Origin: Chitinophagaceae bacterium
Lineage (GTDB): Bacteria > Bacteroidota > Bacteroidia > Chitinophagales > Chitinophagaceae
Direction: 5' to 3'
Assembly (NCBI GenBank): GCA_016703625.1
Contig: JADJBP010000007.1
Span: 124,001-188,000 of the forward strand
Length of the DNA: 64,000 bases
Below are positions 1 to 9,704 of this stretch, in pieces; the first letter of the stretch is position 1; each line of letters opens with the position of its first letter. The position numbers and the translations under genes were made by a program. Under the pieces are notes generated by a model. It had not been told where the DNA came from. It did no database searches and saw only the letters and a program-made list of their open reading frames with translations.

Positions 1-182
1 ACAGCGGTTTAATACAAAAATACGCAGATGATCATTAAGGTTGGCAAAGCTTTTAACTGGGTTTGTCTTTTCTCTTGTAAATAACCTGCCAATTCAATCC
101 TTTGACACGGTCGCTTTAGCTGAAATTTAACAACATAAACGGGTAAAATCCGGTAGCCTGTACTTTCAATGTTTAAACATGG

Positions 183-190
183 TATATTTG
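183..190 (+). promoter_or_regulatory. -7 promoter box (TATATTTG)
   Basis: Matches TAnnTTTG, the known Bacteroidota -7 element, and lies 34 bases before the ATG of the OB-fold protein gene at 225. No convincing -33 element is visible. Confidence 0.45.
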
Positions 191-224
191 TATGGCAATT
201 AAATTATAAGCTGCATTTTTCATT

Positions 225-683
225 ATGCTCACCACAAAGATCAATAAACGGTATAAAAAATGGATACTGGCATTTTTTGTATTGCTGCTGGCAGGCGCAG
301 CGGTGGTTTGGTATATTTTTACCGAAAAGCACGAGGATACCGTAATGGTTAAGGCCGATTACACTGTGAATGCCCCGGCGTTTATAAAAGAATTTCAACA
401 GAATATGACGGCGGCCAATAAAAAATATTCTGAGAAGATCATTATCGTTAATGGCACGGTTTCTGAAATTGAAACTTTTGATACCACCGCCAATATAAAA
501 ATGACCGATACCATAAGCAATGCATATATCATTTTTGCATTTCAGCAGCAGCACATGGGTGATGCCAAACAAATGCAGGTAGGGGATGCCGTTTCCATCA
601 AAGGCAGCTGCAGCAACGGATCATTCAGCAATATACTGGAAACGGAATATATTACTTTTAAACGCTGTGCTGTTAATAAATAA
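225..683 (+). CDS. tRNA_anti-like OB-fold membrane-anchored protein
   Basis: A 152-residue protein with a short basic N-terminus and one hydrophobic segment (about residues 13-32), followed by a soluble domain that would lie in the periplasm. The soluble part resembles the small OB-fold 'tRNA_anti-like' family of Bacteroidota: a VNAPAFIKEF start, a beta-rich GTVSEIE strand, and a GDAVSIKGSCSNGS segment near the end. That family is assigned by fold and its function is unknown. It lies 28 bases upstream of the YceI gene on the same strand, so the two are probably co-transcribed. I assign the family by recognition of pattern only. Confidence 0.75.
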   Translation: MLTTKINKRYKKWILAFFVLLLAGAAVVWYIFTEKHEDTVMVKADYTVNAPAFIKEFQQNMTAANKKYSEKIIIVNGTVSEIETFDTTANIKMTDTISNAYIIFAFQQQHMGDAKQMQVGDAVSIKGSCSNGSFSNILETEYITFKRCAVNK

Positions 684-711
684 TTTAAAACCAAAAAATA
701 AAATACGAAAA

Positions 712-1254
712 ATGAAAAGAACAATGCTATCTATGGCTTTTTTACTGGCAACCGGCTTGCTGTTTGCACAAAAGAAAACGACTACTTCAGCCACCATTAA
801 TTTTGATGCAACGACCAGCATTGACAAATTACCAAAGGCCGAAAACAAAACGGTTATTGCATCCCTGGATACAAAAACCGGGAAAATGGCTTTTGAGGCC
901 CAGGTAAAAAGCTTTGCATTTTCAAATCCAAGGATCCAGGATCATTTTAATAATGCAGGATGGATGGACAGTGAAAAATTCCCTACCTCAACCTTTACAG
1001 GTACCATCAGCAATTTAAAAACTGTTTCATTCAGCAAAGATGGGGTATATGATGTGCAGGTTAAAGGTGAATTGACCATACATGGTGTAACCAAACCCGT
1101 TGAAACAAAAGGTACTGTTACTGTAAAAGGATCTTCCATCAAGGCAGCTGCAGATTTCAGCATTAAACTTGCAGATTATGGTATTAATGGCCCGGCAGTT
1201 GGAGCAGGCAAGGTTTCTAAAGAGCCTTCCATTTCAGTTGTTGCAGAATTCTGA
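712..1254 (+). CDS. YceI family periplasmic lipid-binding protein
   Basis: A 180-residue exported protein. The signal peptide is MKRTMLSMAFLLATGLLFAQ with cleavage after Q20. The mature part has the YceI features: NFDATTSIDK near the start, DHFNNAGWMDSEKFPTSTF in the middle and GELTIHGVTKPVE, a hallmark strand, near residue 120. YceI proteins are lipocalin-like barrels that bind polyisoprenoids or other lipids in the periplasm. The frame is open further upstream into the previous gene, but I choose the ATG at 712 because it begins the signal peptide. A strong terminator follows. Confidence 0.9.
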   Translation: MKRTMLSMAFLLATGLLFAQKKTTTSATINFDATTSIDKLPKAENKTVIASLDTKTGKMAFEAQVKSFAFSNPRIQDHFNNAGWMDSEKFPTSTFTGTISNLKTVSFSKDGVYDVQVKGELTIHGVTKPVETKGTVTVKGSSIKAAADFSIKLADYGINGPAVGAGKVSKEPSISVVAEF

Positions 1255-1274
1255 TAATAAAAATAGCTAATCAC

Positions 1275-1320
1275 AAAAAAAGCTTTTGTCCTTAAGGAAC
1301 AAAAGCTTTTTTGTTTTTTT
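1275..1320. terminator. Bidirectional rho-independent terminator
   Basis: An AAAAGCTTTTGT arm pairs with ACAAAAGCTTTT across a small TTAA loop, with an A-run on the left and a T-run on the right. It sits between the convergent YceI gene and the minus-strand gene at 1334, so it can serve both. Confidence 0.85.
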
Positions 1321-1333
1321 TAATATGCGTTTA

Positions 1334-1603
1334 TTATACTGATTTAAATTCTTCTTCTATGATCTCATGAAAACTCAATTCACTTTCCATAACCCAGGCC
1401 GGTAATTGTTCATTGGTGATCTTCCAGACACCATCCTTCATTTCCATATTGAAAATGATCCGGTTGCCTTTACTGTCTATTACATCAATTGAAAAAAGTC
1501 CTTCCTGCCTGCCATTGGATTTTCTGAAATTAAATTCCTTTAGCTGGCCATCCACTTTTATCAGTCTTGTAAACTGTATGTTTTTTACATACTTTAATTC
1601 CAT
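1334..1603 (-). CDS. Hypothetical small protein
   Basis: An 89-residue soluble protein that I do not recognise. It is charged, with no signal peptide or membrane segment. It reads as alternating strands (KYVKNIQFTRLIKVDGQLKE, then GLFSIDVIDSKGNRIIFNME) and ends with an acidic helix (FHEIIEEEF). A TAnnTTTG box lies 17 bases before the ATG and a terminator follows the stop, which supports a real single-gene transcription unit. Confidence 0.65.
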   Translation of the reverse strand: MELKYVKNIQFTRLIKVDGQLKEFNFRKSNGRQEGLFSIDVIDSKGNRIIFNMEMKDGVWKITNEQLPAWVMESELSFHEIIEEEFKSV

Positions 1604-1620
1604 TAGGGGTTCGTTTACGG

Positions 1621-1628
1621 CAAACTTA
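1621..1628 (-). promoter_or_regulatory. -7 promoter box (TAAGTTTG on minus strand)
   Basis: Reads CAAACTTA on the plus strand. It is 17 bases upstream of the minus-strand start at 1603 and fits the Bacteroidota TAnnTTTG consensus. Confidence 0.45.
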
Positions 1629-1769
1629 AGGTTTTAGTATCACATGCATGATATATATTCGTTAATTAGCTGTAAATTTTTGGTTATTCAATGCCAGGCT
1701 TTCTCCCTTTGGGCCTGTTACTTAATCTTTATAAAGCGGGTTTTTAATTGATTTAACAGGCCATTCATC

Positions 1770-2376
1770 TCATCTCCAGTCCTGTATCTTCAGTTTTGAG
1801 AAAAAATCGGCTTCTTCCAGTTCTCTTACCTCCCCGGCTTTTAAACCATCCAGTTCAAGGTCTTCAATGCTGATGCGGATAAGCCTTTTGCATTTATGCC
1901 TGATGGCAGCTATCATTTTTCGTACCTGGTGATATTTACCTTCGGTAATGGTGATCAGCAGCCAGGTATTAGGGGAAAGCGGTTAACCGGTCGCCCAGGT
2001 CATACAGGTCTTCGGGCCGGGTTGTTATGCGTACATCACATGGCGCGTGGGTATAATTTGATACCGGTCTTTATTTTTATGGTAACTCCGGTTTGCAGTT
2101 TTTTAAATTTTCGGAAGATACAATATTGTTTACCTGCACCAGGTAGGTTCTTGTATGCGGCGTTTCACTTAAAAATAAAAGCCGGGTTACTTTTTTATTG
2201 GTTGTTAAAAGGAGCAGGCCTTCCGAATGATTATCGAGGCGGCCAACAGCATGTATACCTTCAGGAAATTTAAATTCAAGGCTACCCAGCAACTGCACAT
2301 CATGTGTACTTACAAACTGCGATACCATGTGGTATGGTTTGTTGATGATAAAGTAACGGTTGGGTTTTGTGGGCAT
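1770..2376 (-). pseudogene. RluE/RsuA-family rRNA pseudouridine synthase, frame-disrupted
   Basis: Reading down the minus strand, the family can be followed from MPTKPNRYFIINKPYHMVSQ through GRLDNHSEGLLLLT, which carries the catalytic Asp, and a KLQTGVTIK segment, to EGKYHQVRKMIAAIRHKCKR and a final GEVRELEEADFF. These pieces lie in different frames: the breaks are near 2105 (a T-run), near 2033 and near 1975. The enzyme would isomerise a uridine in rRNA. Every piece is well conserved, so I suspect sequence error rather than old decay, but as given no intact protein is encoded. Confidence 0.75.
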
Positions 2377-2513
2377 GCCGGATTTGAAAATTGAATATTT
2401 AGCTGAGTTTGGAAATTAAAGGTAGATAGTATTATTTTATTCCCATGTTTTCATAAATCACCAACTGTGAATGTTCAATAACCAATGTTCAATACTCAAC
2501 AAACAACTTTGCG

Positions 2514-4980
2514 TTACCGTATCAACACCGTACTTCCTTTGGCCTGGTAGGTTTTATTATCAACGCCAATGCCTTCGAGCATCCATACCAGTGTTTGTGT
2601 AAGAACCGGGTTGCCATTAAAACGGCCGTCCCAGCCATTTTTGGGGTCCTGTGTAAAATAAACCATTTGTCCCCAGCGGTTAAAGATCTTAAAGTATTTC
2701 AAATCCTTTATCCCGATCATAAATGGTTTTAACAGGTCATTCAGTCCATCTTTATTGGGCGTAAATGCATTGGGTACATAGATCACGATGTTCTTATTGA
2801 TCTTTACAACCTGTGTATCTGTAGTGATACAGCCCGAATTTGTTTTTAACTCGATGATATATGCCTGTTCAACATTACCTTTAAAAACAGGCGTGTAGCT
2901 GCCGGGGTTATCCAGGTTTGTTGCGGGTGTCCAAAGTATATTATCCCCAATGGGCCTGGCCTGCAGGGTAAGCGGTAAATTGGCAACTGCATATGCCACC
3001 GGGTTATTGATGCCGGCTACCGGTTTATCAATCCTTGCAAAACGTTTTTGAATGCTTACCGGGAATGGGCACTGGTCGCTGCTGACCGACAAACTTATCA
3101 CATAATCACCTGCAACCGGGTAAACCTGCGCAGGCGGGTTTCGCAATGTAGAGGTTTGACCGTTTCCAAAATCCCATAAATAGTGCACATTGCTGGTGCC
3201 GGGGTCAATGGTATTGTTGACAGGCAGAGCCGGTTCATTGATACAAACCGGGCTAATGGTAAAAGCAGCAAACACATTGGGATACACTTTTATGGTAAGC
3301 GAAGTACTGTCGGCACAGGAACTGTTGCTGCTAACGATCATCAGCACTTCAAAGGTTCCCGGGTTTTTATAACTGTATGTGATATCACGGCTGGTTGCAG
3401 TAAACCCGTCGCCCATGATCCATTTGTATTGCATATTGCCAACTGCATTGGTACTGGCATTTGTAAAGATGAATTTATTATTGACCATACACTGGGCCGG
3501 TTTGTCAACAGTAAAACCGGCTATCGGAACCGAAGCAATGTTCACTTCCTGAGGCCTGGTGGTTTTTTCGCAGCCTAAAACTGATCAGCCGGGCATGGTA
3601 ACTGCCCGACTCAGTTACCGTATAGGTCTGCCCGTTTGCACCGGGTATGAGGGCGCCGTTTTTAAACCATTGTACACTGTCGGCATTCAGTGTTTTTAAT
3701 ACGGTACTGTCGCCGCTGCCGATACACCAGTCCGTTTTTCCCAACACCTGTAGGCTGTCAGACAGTTTTGCAGCAAACACGGTTACCGTATCTGAGGAAA
3801 TACATCCTCCGCCACTATGCCTAATCGTTAGTATGTAGTCCGTAGTGGTGTCCGGTGTGGCAAAAGGATTTGCCAGTATGGGGTTGTTTAAGCCCGTATC
3901 GGGTGTCCACTGGTAAAACCAGCCGGGTTTTGGCGGTACGCCGATTTGTGCAATGCTGTTATTGCACGAGTTTTTGTCGGGGCCGGCATTTGCCAAATAA
4001 CTTAACGTATCGTACAGGTAAGTGTACAGCGTATCATGGCATCCGTAACCGCTGTAGGGAACAACTATAACAGCCACCTGTGTACCGGAAGCCGGGGGAG
4101 GCGTTAAAATAAGTGTTTGCGAATTGCCCAGTACCTGTGTAAAACTGTTGTTGTACCAGGTATAGGATTGATAGCCATATGGCGCATTCAACCTTACCTG
4201 GCTGTCATCCGGGCAAAATACGGCTCCTTCAAACCTGTCGCTGCATTCCGTATTCACGTCTATATAAGCATATCCAAAATGGATCCTGAAAGTACAATCA
4301 GCCGTTTTAAAGAAAAGCCGTATGGTTTTACCGGCCAGGTTATCAAGGTTGATGGAAACAGCGGTCCAGTTTTTATACCATACCGGGGTATTTCCGCCGG
4401 GATGGGGTGAAAGCTGGAAACCCGGTAATGGCGAACCGTTGGCAAAAAAAGAAAATGAAGAACAGTTAATGGAATAGCCATCTGAAACATTATACACCAA
4501 CAGATCGAGCCTGGGCTGTTCTGATACATGATGGCCGGGATCCTGGAATACCACGGCATAATTATAGATCAGGTTGTACGTATTGGCATTTGCCGGAATG
4601 GTAAAATCGTAAGAAACTCCCTCTGCTTCATGATTTGCCGAATTATTACCCAGTTTAATGGAAAAACCGCTTCCATTCGGGCAGTTTTTTGGAAAGCCCC
4701 CATATTCATCAACACCTGAACCCGGGTTGGCAGCATATATGGTATGCCTGTTAAAGACCGGGCTTCCTGAATAGTTAAAAGTGATCCTGTTTGTACTGTC
4801 TACTTCTTCGGCATAACCGGTATAACAGGTCCAGCCAAAAAATCCGCCATTTTCAAAATCTATATTGGGAGGGCAGTTCTGCGCTTTAGCTGAAAAACAG
4901 GCCAAACATAAAAATGTACATACAACAGGTATATTTGATATGTATCTTGAAAATAGCATATAGGTAAGATCAAAAATCAT
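2514..4980 (-). CDS. Secreted adhesin-like protein with gliding-associated (T9SS type B) C-terminus, one frameshift
   Basis: About 820 residues in two frames, joined near 3540. The N-terminus is a signal peptide (core IPVVCTFLCLACFSAKAQ); the MLFSRY methionine at about 4959 is a possible later start. The mature part begins NCPPNIDFENGGFFGW, a carbohydrate-binding-like domain, followed by Ig-like and PKD-type modules (YKWIMGDGF, YLWDFGNGQTST) and the C-terminal signal (VPNAFTPNKDGLNDLLKPF, then FNRWGQMVYF and DGRFNGNPV). This C-terminal family directs export by the type IX system and anchoring at the cell surface. The domain architecture is what the sequence shows; a binding function is inferred. 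Confidence 0.85.
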
Positions 4981-5209
4981 TCATTTGATCAGGTACATTT
5001 AAAGTTAAAACTATTATTTTATTCTGTGGGAGTATTCCATTGACAATTATAATGCTGTTTTGATGCTTTGTATGCTTTGTTTAATTTCAAAACCGTTTAC
5101 CATGTATGGTATAAACGCATTAATTGTCGTTTTGGTTGTGCGGGAGCCAGGCAATAAAAACAACCCGAAAGGACAAACAGGTTGGCTTGGGAGATGTTTA
5201 TTAAACATA

Positions 5210-5217
5210 TACCTTTG
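5210..5217 (+). promoter_or_regulatory. -7 promoter box (TACCTTTG) for prfB
   Basis: TAnnTTTG match ending only four bases before the prfB ATG at 5222, which implies a very short or absent 5' leader. Confidence 0.5.
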
Positions 5218-5221
5218 CGGC

Positions 5222-6311
5222 ATGACAATAGAGCATCTTAAATCTATGAGGGACCGTGTGTTGGTCTTGGGGAGGTTTCTTTGACGTCGCTAACAGGGAA
5301 GCCAAAACTGCAAACGATAAACAACTTTCACTTTCACCGGGTTTTTGGGACGATAATGCCCGGGCTACGGCTATTTTAAAAGAAATAAAAGTAAATGAGT
5401 ACTGGATAAACCTGTACTATGCAGTGGAAACTGCGGTAGAGGACTTTGCCGTATTATTTGAATTCTGGAAAGCCGGCGAAACCACAGAAGAAGAAGTGAA
5501 AGAAGCCTTTAACCTGGCCATTGAAAGAATTGAGGAAGCCGAATTTAAAAGTACACTGAACGAGCCGGAAGACCACCTGCCTGCCGTATTACAGATAAAC
5601 AGCGGCGCCGGCGGAACCGAAAGCCAGGACTGGGCCGAAATGCTGGCCCGCATGTACCGTATGTATGCCGAAAAGCAGGGCTGGAAAGTAACGGAGATCG
5701 ACTGGCAATGGGGCGATGGCGCCGGAATTAAAACCTGTACCTACGAGTTTGAAGGTGATTTTGCCTATGGTTTTTTAAAGTCGGAGAACGGGGTGCACCG
5801 GCTTGTTCGTATTTCTCCATTCGACAGTAATGCACGCAGGCATACCTCTTTTGCTTCGGTAAATGTGTACCCGCTGGTTGATGATACCATCAAGATCGAT
5901 ATTAACCCGGCCGATGTAAAAATGGAAACTTCCAGGAGTGGAGGTGCAGGCGGCCAAAATGTGAACAAAGTGGAAACCAAAGTGCAGTTAACGCATTTAC
6001 CCACCGGTATTGTGGTGGTTTGCCAGCAGGACAGGAGCCAGCTTGGCAACCGCGAAATGGCCATGCAGATGCTGAAAAGCCGTTTGTACGAAATTGAATT
6101 ACAAAAACGAAATGCACTGAAAGACGCCAGCAACAGTAAAAAGAAAAAGATAGAGTGGGGCAGCCAGATACGAAGCTATGTTTTTCATCCCTATAAAATG
6201 ATCAAGGACCACCGCACCGATCATGAAGTGGGAAATGTGGGTCCGGTGATGGACGGGGAACTGGATGGGTTTATCAAGGCGTATTTGATGAGTGAAAAGG
6301 AAACGGATTAA
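5222..6311 (+). CDS. prfB: Peptide chain release factor 2, programmed +1 frameshift
   Basis: RF2 recognises UGA and UAA stop codons and releases the finished peptide in the cytoplasm. The first 20 codons (MTIEHLKSMRDRVLVLGRFL) end at an in-frame TGA at 5282. Moving forward one base at CTT-TGA-C continues the protein as DVANREAKTAND to 6311, about 363 residues in all. The codon-recognition tripeptide is present (RISPFD, the SPF of RF2), as is the GGQ catalytic loop (SGGAGGQNVNKVE). This is the classical autoregulated RF2 frameshift, and the only frame change in the window that I regard as biological. Confidence 0.97.
5269..5285 (+). promoter_or_regulatory. prfB programmed +1 frameshift site
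   Basis: A Shine-Dalgarno-like GGGGAGG (5269-5275) stands three bases before the slippery CTT (5279-5281), followed by TGA-C. Its spacing is the same as in the well-studied bacterial RF2 recoding sites. When RF2 is scarce the ribosome pauses at TGA and slips forward, raising RF2 synthesis. Confidence 0.93.
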
Positions 6312-6400
6312 CCACAGATTATACAGATTTTACCACAGATTTACACGGATTTGATTTGTGTAATCTGTGAAAATTTTATCTGTGAAAATCTGTGGTAAAA
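6312..6400. repeat. ACCACAGATT word block with imperfect inverted repeat
   Basis: Directly after the prfB stop, the words ACCACAGATT and ATCTGTG are repeated in both orientations. The right half (about 6352-6400) is an imperfect reverse complement of the left half, so the transcript could fold into a long hairpin. It may act as a terminator, though there is no clean T-run. Confidence 0.7.
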
Positions 6401-6423
6401 TTTACAACCCATATTTTTAAAGT

Positions 6424-6431
6424 TAACTTTG
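6424..6431 (+). promoter_or_regulatory. -7 promoter box (TAACTTTG)
   Basis: TAnnTTTG match 32 bases before the ATG of the P5C dehydrogenase gene. Confidence 0.5.
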
Positions 6432-6463
6432 TTTGATATTTCTAATTCAATAAAATCATCATT

Positions 6464-8097
6464 ATGCAATACGGAGATTTTTATTACCCAATGCCGGTAA
6501 ATGAACCTGTACTTAGTTATCCACCGGGTTCAAAAGAAAAGCTGGCGCTCAAAGCCGCATTAAAAGAACTGAAAAGCACAAAATTGATGTGCCCATGTAC
6601 ATCGGCGGTGAAGAAGTGAGAACCGGAAAAACAATGGAAATCCATCCCCCACATGAACGCAAACATTTGCTGGGGCATTTTCATGTGGGTGAAGCAAAGC
6701 ATGTTACCAAAGCCATCAATGCAGCATTAAAAGTAAAAGACAAATGGGCCAACATGAGCTGGGAGAACAGGGCCAATATATTTTTAAAAGCGGCAGATCT
6801 TTTAGCCGGGAAATACCGCCCATATATCAACGGTACTACCATGCTGGGGCAAAGTAAGAACTGTTTCCAGGCAGAGATAGATGCAGCGTGTGAGCTCATC
6901 GATTTTTTACGTTTCAATGTACATTTCTTAAGTGATATTTATCGCCAGCAACCCATCAGCGGAGCCAGCATGAACAACAGGATGGAATACCGCCCGCTGG
7001 AAGGATTTGTATTTGCATTAACGCCTTTTAATTTTACAGCTATAGGTGGCAACCTGCCTACATCAGCAGCTATGTGCGGCAATGTGGTTATCTGGAAATG
7101 TGCCAACACACAGGTGTACAGTGCACAGATGTTTATGCGTATATTAAAAGAAGCCGGGTTACCCGACGGCGTTATCAACCTGGTTTTTATTGATGGCCCA
7201 ACAATCGGCGAAGTGGTTTTTAATCACCGTGATTTTGCAGGCATACATTTTACCGGGAGTACCGGTGTATTTAATAAGATGTGGGAAACCATCGGGAAGA
7301 ATATGGGTATGTACCGTTCTTATCCACGCATTGTTGGAGAAACAGGTGGAAAGGATTTTGTGATCGCACATAAAAGCGCTGATCCGGATGTGGTGGTAAC
7401 TGCATTGGCCCGGGGCGCATTTGAATACCAGGGTCAAAAATGTTCGGCTGCATCCAGGGCTTACATCCCGTCGAACATGGCAGCCGAAGTAAAAAAGAAA
7501 CTGGTGGAGCAGGTGAAGACCATGAAGATGGGCACGGTGGAAGATTTTACCAATTTTGTAAATGCGGTCATTGACGAAAAAAGTTTCGATAAACTGGAAG
7601 GATATATCAAAGCTGCAAGAAAGAGAGACAGTGGCGCAAAAATATGGGTAGGTGGCAAGTGTGATAAAACGGATGGTTTCTTTATTGAACCAACGGTGAT
7701 TGAAGCAACCGATCCCAATTATGTGACCATGTGCGAAGAGTTATTTGGTCCCATACTCACCGTTTATATTTATGATGAAAATAAATTTGAATCAGCCTTA
7801 AAACTGGTTGATGAAACCTCGCCTTATGCATTGACCGGTGCAGTGATCGCCCGCGACCGTTTTGCAGTGGAACTGGCTACAGAGAAATTACGCAACAGCG
7901 CAGGTAATTTTTACATTAATGATAAACCAACAGGCGCCGTGGTTGGCCAGCAGCCCTTTGGTGGCGCAAGGGGCAGCGGTACCAATGACAAAGCGGGATC
8001 CATTTTAAACCTGTACCGCTGGTTAAGTGCCCGTACGGTCAAAGAAACATTTAATTCACCTACAGATTACCGTTATCCTTTTTTACAGGAGAAGTGA
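6464..8097 (+). CDS. pruA: 1-pyrroline-5-carboxylate dehydrogenase, one frameshift
   Basis: Oxidises P5C (glutamate semialdehyde) to glutamate with NAD+, the second step of proline catabolism, in the cytoplasm. The start MQYGDFYYPMPVNEPVLSYP at 6464 is typical of this subfamily. The frame breaks near 6583, where the run of four A in CAAAATT would need five, and continues as DVPMYIGGEEVRTGK. Aldehyde dehydrogenase motifs follow: FALTPFNFTAIGGNLP, HFTGSTGVFNKMW, the glutamate motif VGETGGKDF and the nucleophilic Cys in GQKCSAASR. About 543 residues, the normal length. The partner proline dehydrogenase is not in this window. Confidence 0.94.
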
Positions 8098-8116
8098 TCA
8101 ATAAACACAAATAATT

Positions 8117-8757
8117 ATGAAAGCAAAAATTACATTCACATTACCTGCCGGCCATGTTATCGGCGCAGATGAATGTGTCTTACTCGGTGAATTCAATAAC
8201 TGGAATATTGAAGAAGCGATATACCTGCAAAAGCAGGATGATGGCTCCATGCAGGCTGAAGTTGAACTTCCTGCGGGCAGGGACTATCAATACCGCTACC
8301 TGCTCAGCAATGGCCGCTGGGTAAATGATGATGGCGAAAAGATCATATCGGAAATGATGGGATACCCGGTAGAGAATTGCCTGGTTAGGGTTGCCGGGAT
8401 AAGTATAACTGAACCGGTACAGGGAAAAGCAACAGCAAAAACCAAAGCAGCAGCAGTGAAAAAAACAGCGAAAAGCAAATCGCCGGCAAAACCAAAAGCG
8501 GTTGCAGTAAAAGATGACCTGACAAAGGTCGAAGGGATCGGAAAAAAGATAGAAGCTTTATTGTATAAAAATAAAATTCAAAGTTACCAGCAGCTTTCAA
8601 AAGCTACTGTAAAAAGTTTAAAATTGATCCTGAAACCGGTGGCAGTAAATTCAGTATGCATGATCCGGGTACCTGGCCAAAACAGGCTAAACTGGCAGCA
8701 GCCCGTAAATGGGATGAACTGGCACTGCTGCAACAGCAATTAACCGGTGGTAAATAA
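8117..8757 (+). CDS. CBM48/AMPK-beta-like domain fused to a helix-hairpin-helix tail, one frameshift
   Basis: Residues 1-95 form a glycogen-binding-like early-set domain (CVLLGEFNNWN, then YQYRYLLSNGRWVNDD). An Ala/Lys/Pro-rich linker (about residues 100-135) leads to a helix-hairpin-helix segment, DDLTKVEGIGKKIEALL, and a tail resembling ferredoxin/S1-associated HhH proteins (FSMHDPGTWPKQAKLAAA). The frame breaks near 8632, where CTGAAACC would read CTGGAAACC; the true end is 8757, not the earlier stop at 8743. It lies 19 bases after pruA and is probably co-transcribed. The sequence shows the fusion; its role is unknown. Confidence 0.8.
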
Positions 8758-8838
8758 AATATCAAATCGTATTTTAAAAAAGGGCATGCAATACAGGGCC
8801 CTTGCTCGTGCACCTGTTTGCAACTGAACATTTGTTTT

Positions 8839-8906
8839 TGTCATTTCGACATAAGGAGAAATCTATTTGTAAACTACACCGGATGTCTCCTGTCGTCGAC
8901 ATGACA
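8839..8906. repeat. Palindromic intergenic element
   Basis: TGTCATTTCGAC...AGGAGA at the left is an imperfect reverse complement of TCTCCT...GTCGACATGACA at the right, with arms of about 25 bases around an A/T-rich loop. It looks like a dispersed REP- or MITE-like element; no coding potential is seen. Confidence 0.7.
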
Positions 8907-8992
8907 GTTTGTTTATATAAAATTTTCAAACTGATGAACTACCGCGACTTTTTTTATCGGTCAATAACCAATAAATTCGCTGAATAAATATT

Positions 8993-9000
8993 TACATTTG
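8993..9000 (+). promoter_or_regulatory. -7-like box (TACATTTG) overlapping the pyrR start
   Basis: TAnnTTTG match whose final TTG is also the predicted pyrR start codon. It may be a promoter with a different start downstream, or a chance match. Confidence 0.3.
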
Positions 9001-9507
9001 AAAACGATCCTGGATAAACAGCAATTGCACCTGGCCATATTAAGGCTGGCACACCAGTTCCTGGAAAACAACCATAGCCTCCACGATGTGGTATTCATCG
9101 GAATACAGCCCCGTGGCGTACTGGTAGGTACCAAACTGATGGATTGTATCCGGCAGCTTTGTCCCGGTGAAAATATACAATACGGCATTTTAGATATTAC
9201 CTTTTACCGCGATGATGTACGGGATGAACTGCATGTTGCCAATACAACCGAAATTCCTTTCTCCATTGAAGATAAAAATGTGATCTTAATAGACGACGTG
9301 TTATATACCGGCCGCACCATCCGTGCAGCACTGGATGCCATACAGGATTTCGGGAGGCCAAAAAAGGTGGAGTTATGTGTGTTGGTTGACCGCCGGTTCA
9401 ACCGTGAATTGCCCATACAGCCTGATTATTGCGGCAAAGCCATCGATACGGTCATCTCCCAGAAAGTTAAAGTAGAGTGGGATAAGGAAGCGGTGGTTCT
9501 TTATTAG
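8998..9507 (+). CDS. pyrR: PyrR bifunctional regulator / uracil phosphoribosyltransferase
   Basis: A 169-residue PRTase-fold protein. The PRPP-binding loop is clear in VILIDDVLYTGRTIRAAL (about residues 98-115), and the PyrR-type IGIQPRGV and VDRRFNRELPIQPDYCG segments are present. PyrR binds pyr mRNA in the presence of UMP to promote attenuation and can also convert uracil to UMP. The start is a TTG at 8998, since no ATG fits; MKTILDKQQLH agrees with family N-termini. It stands directly before pyrB, the usual regulatory pairing. I could not identify a PyrR attenuator hairpin; the intergenic space is filled by a repeat block. Confidence 0.92.
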   Translation: MKTILDKQQLHLAILRLAHQFLENNHSLHDVVFIGIQPRGVLVGTKLMDCIRQLCPGENIQYGILDITFYRDDVRDELHVANTTEIPFSIEDKNVILIDDVLYTGRTIRAALDAIQDFGRPKKVELCVLVDRRFNRELPIQPDYCGKAIDTVISQKVKVEWDKEAVVLY

Positions 9508-9680
9508 GGTACAAGTAATCAAGGTACAAGTAATCAAGGTACAAGTATTCAGGGCACAAGTAATCAAGGCACAAGTATTCAAGGCTCAAGTAACAGGCTC
9601 AAGAACACTTGTACCTTGAATTCTTGAAACTTGTACCTTGAATTCTTGAAACTTGTACCTTGAATCTTGTTTCTTGTCCC
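9508..9680. repeat. GGTACAAGTAATCAA tandem block with inverted CTTGTACC units
   Basis: About seven 15-base units (GGTACAAGTAATCAA and variants) are followed by three 22-base units containing CTTGTACC and TTGAATTCTTGAAA in the opposite sense. The two halves can pair, so the pyrR-pyrB spacer could fold into a large hairpin. A related block occurs at 11700-11832. Confidence 0.85.
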
Positions 9681-9704
9681 TTTTTCCCCTAATTTCGCTG
9701 CTTA

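Noticed and set aside
1770..2376. Genuine loss of an rRNA pseudouridine synthase
   Set aside because: Not fully rejected, but the conserved pieces on both sides of every break and the error rate elsewhere make sequence error more likely than decay.
5060..5284. A 74-residue gene upstream of prfB
   Set aside because: It is the prfB 5' part with a random upstream extension; only the last 20 codons from the ATG at 5222 match RF2.
9508..9680. Rho-independent terminator of pyrR
   Set aside because: The repeats can fold, but the T-rich stretch after them (CCCTTTTTCCCC) is short and the stem is long and interrupted; a different role is as likely.
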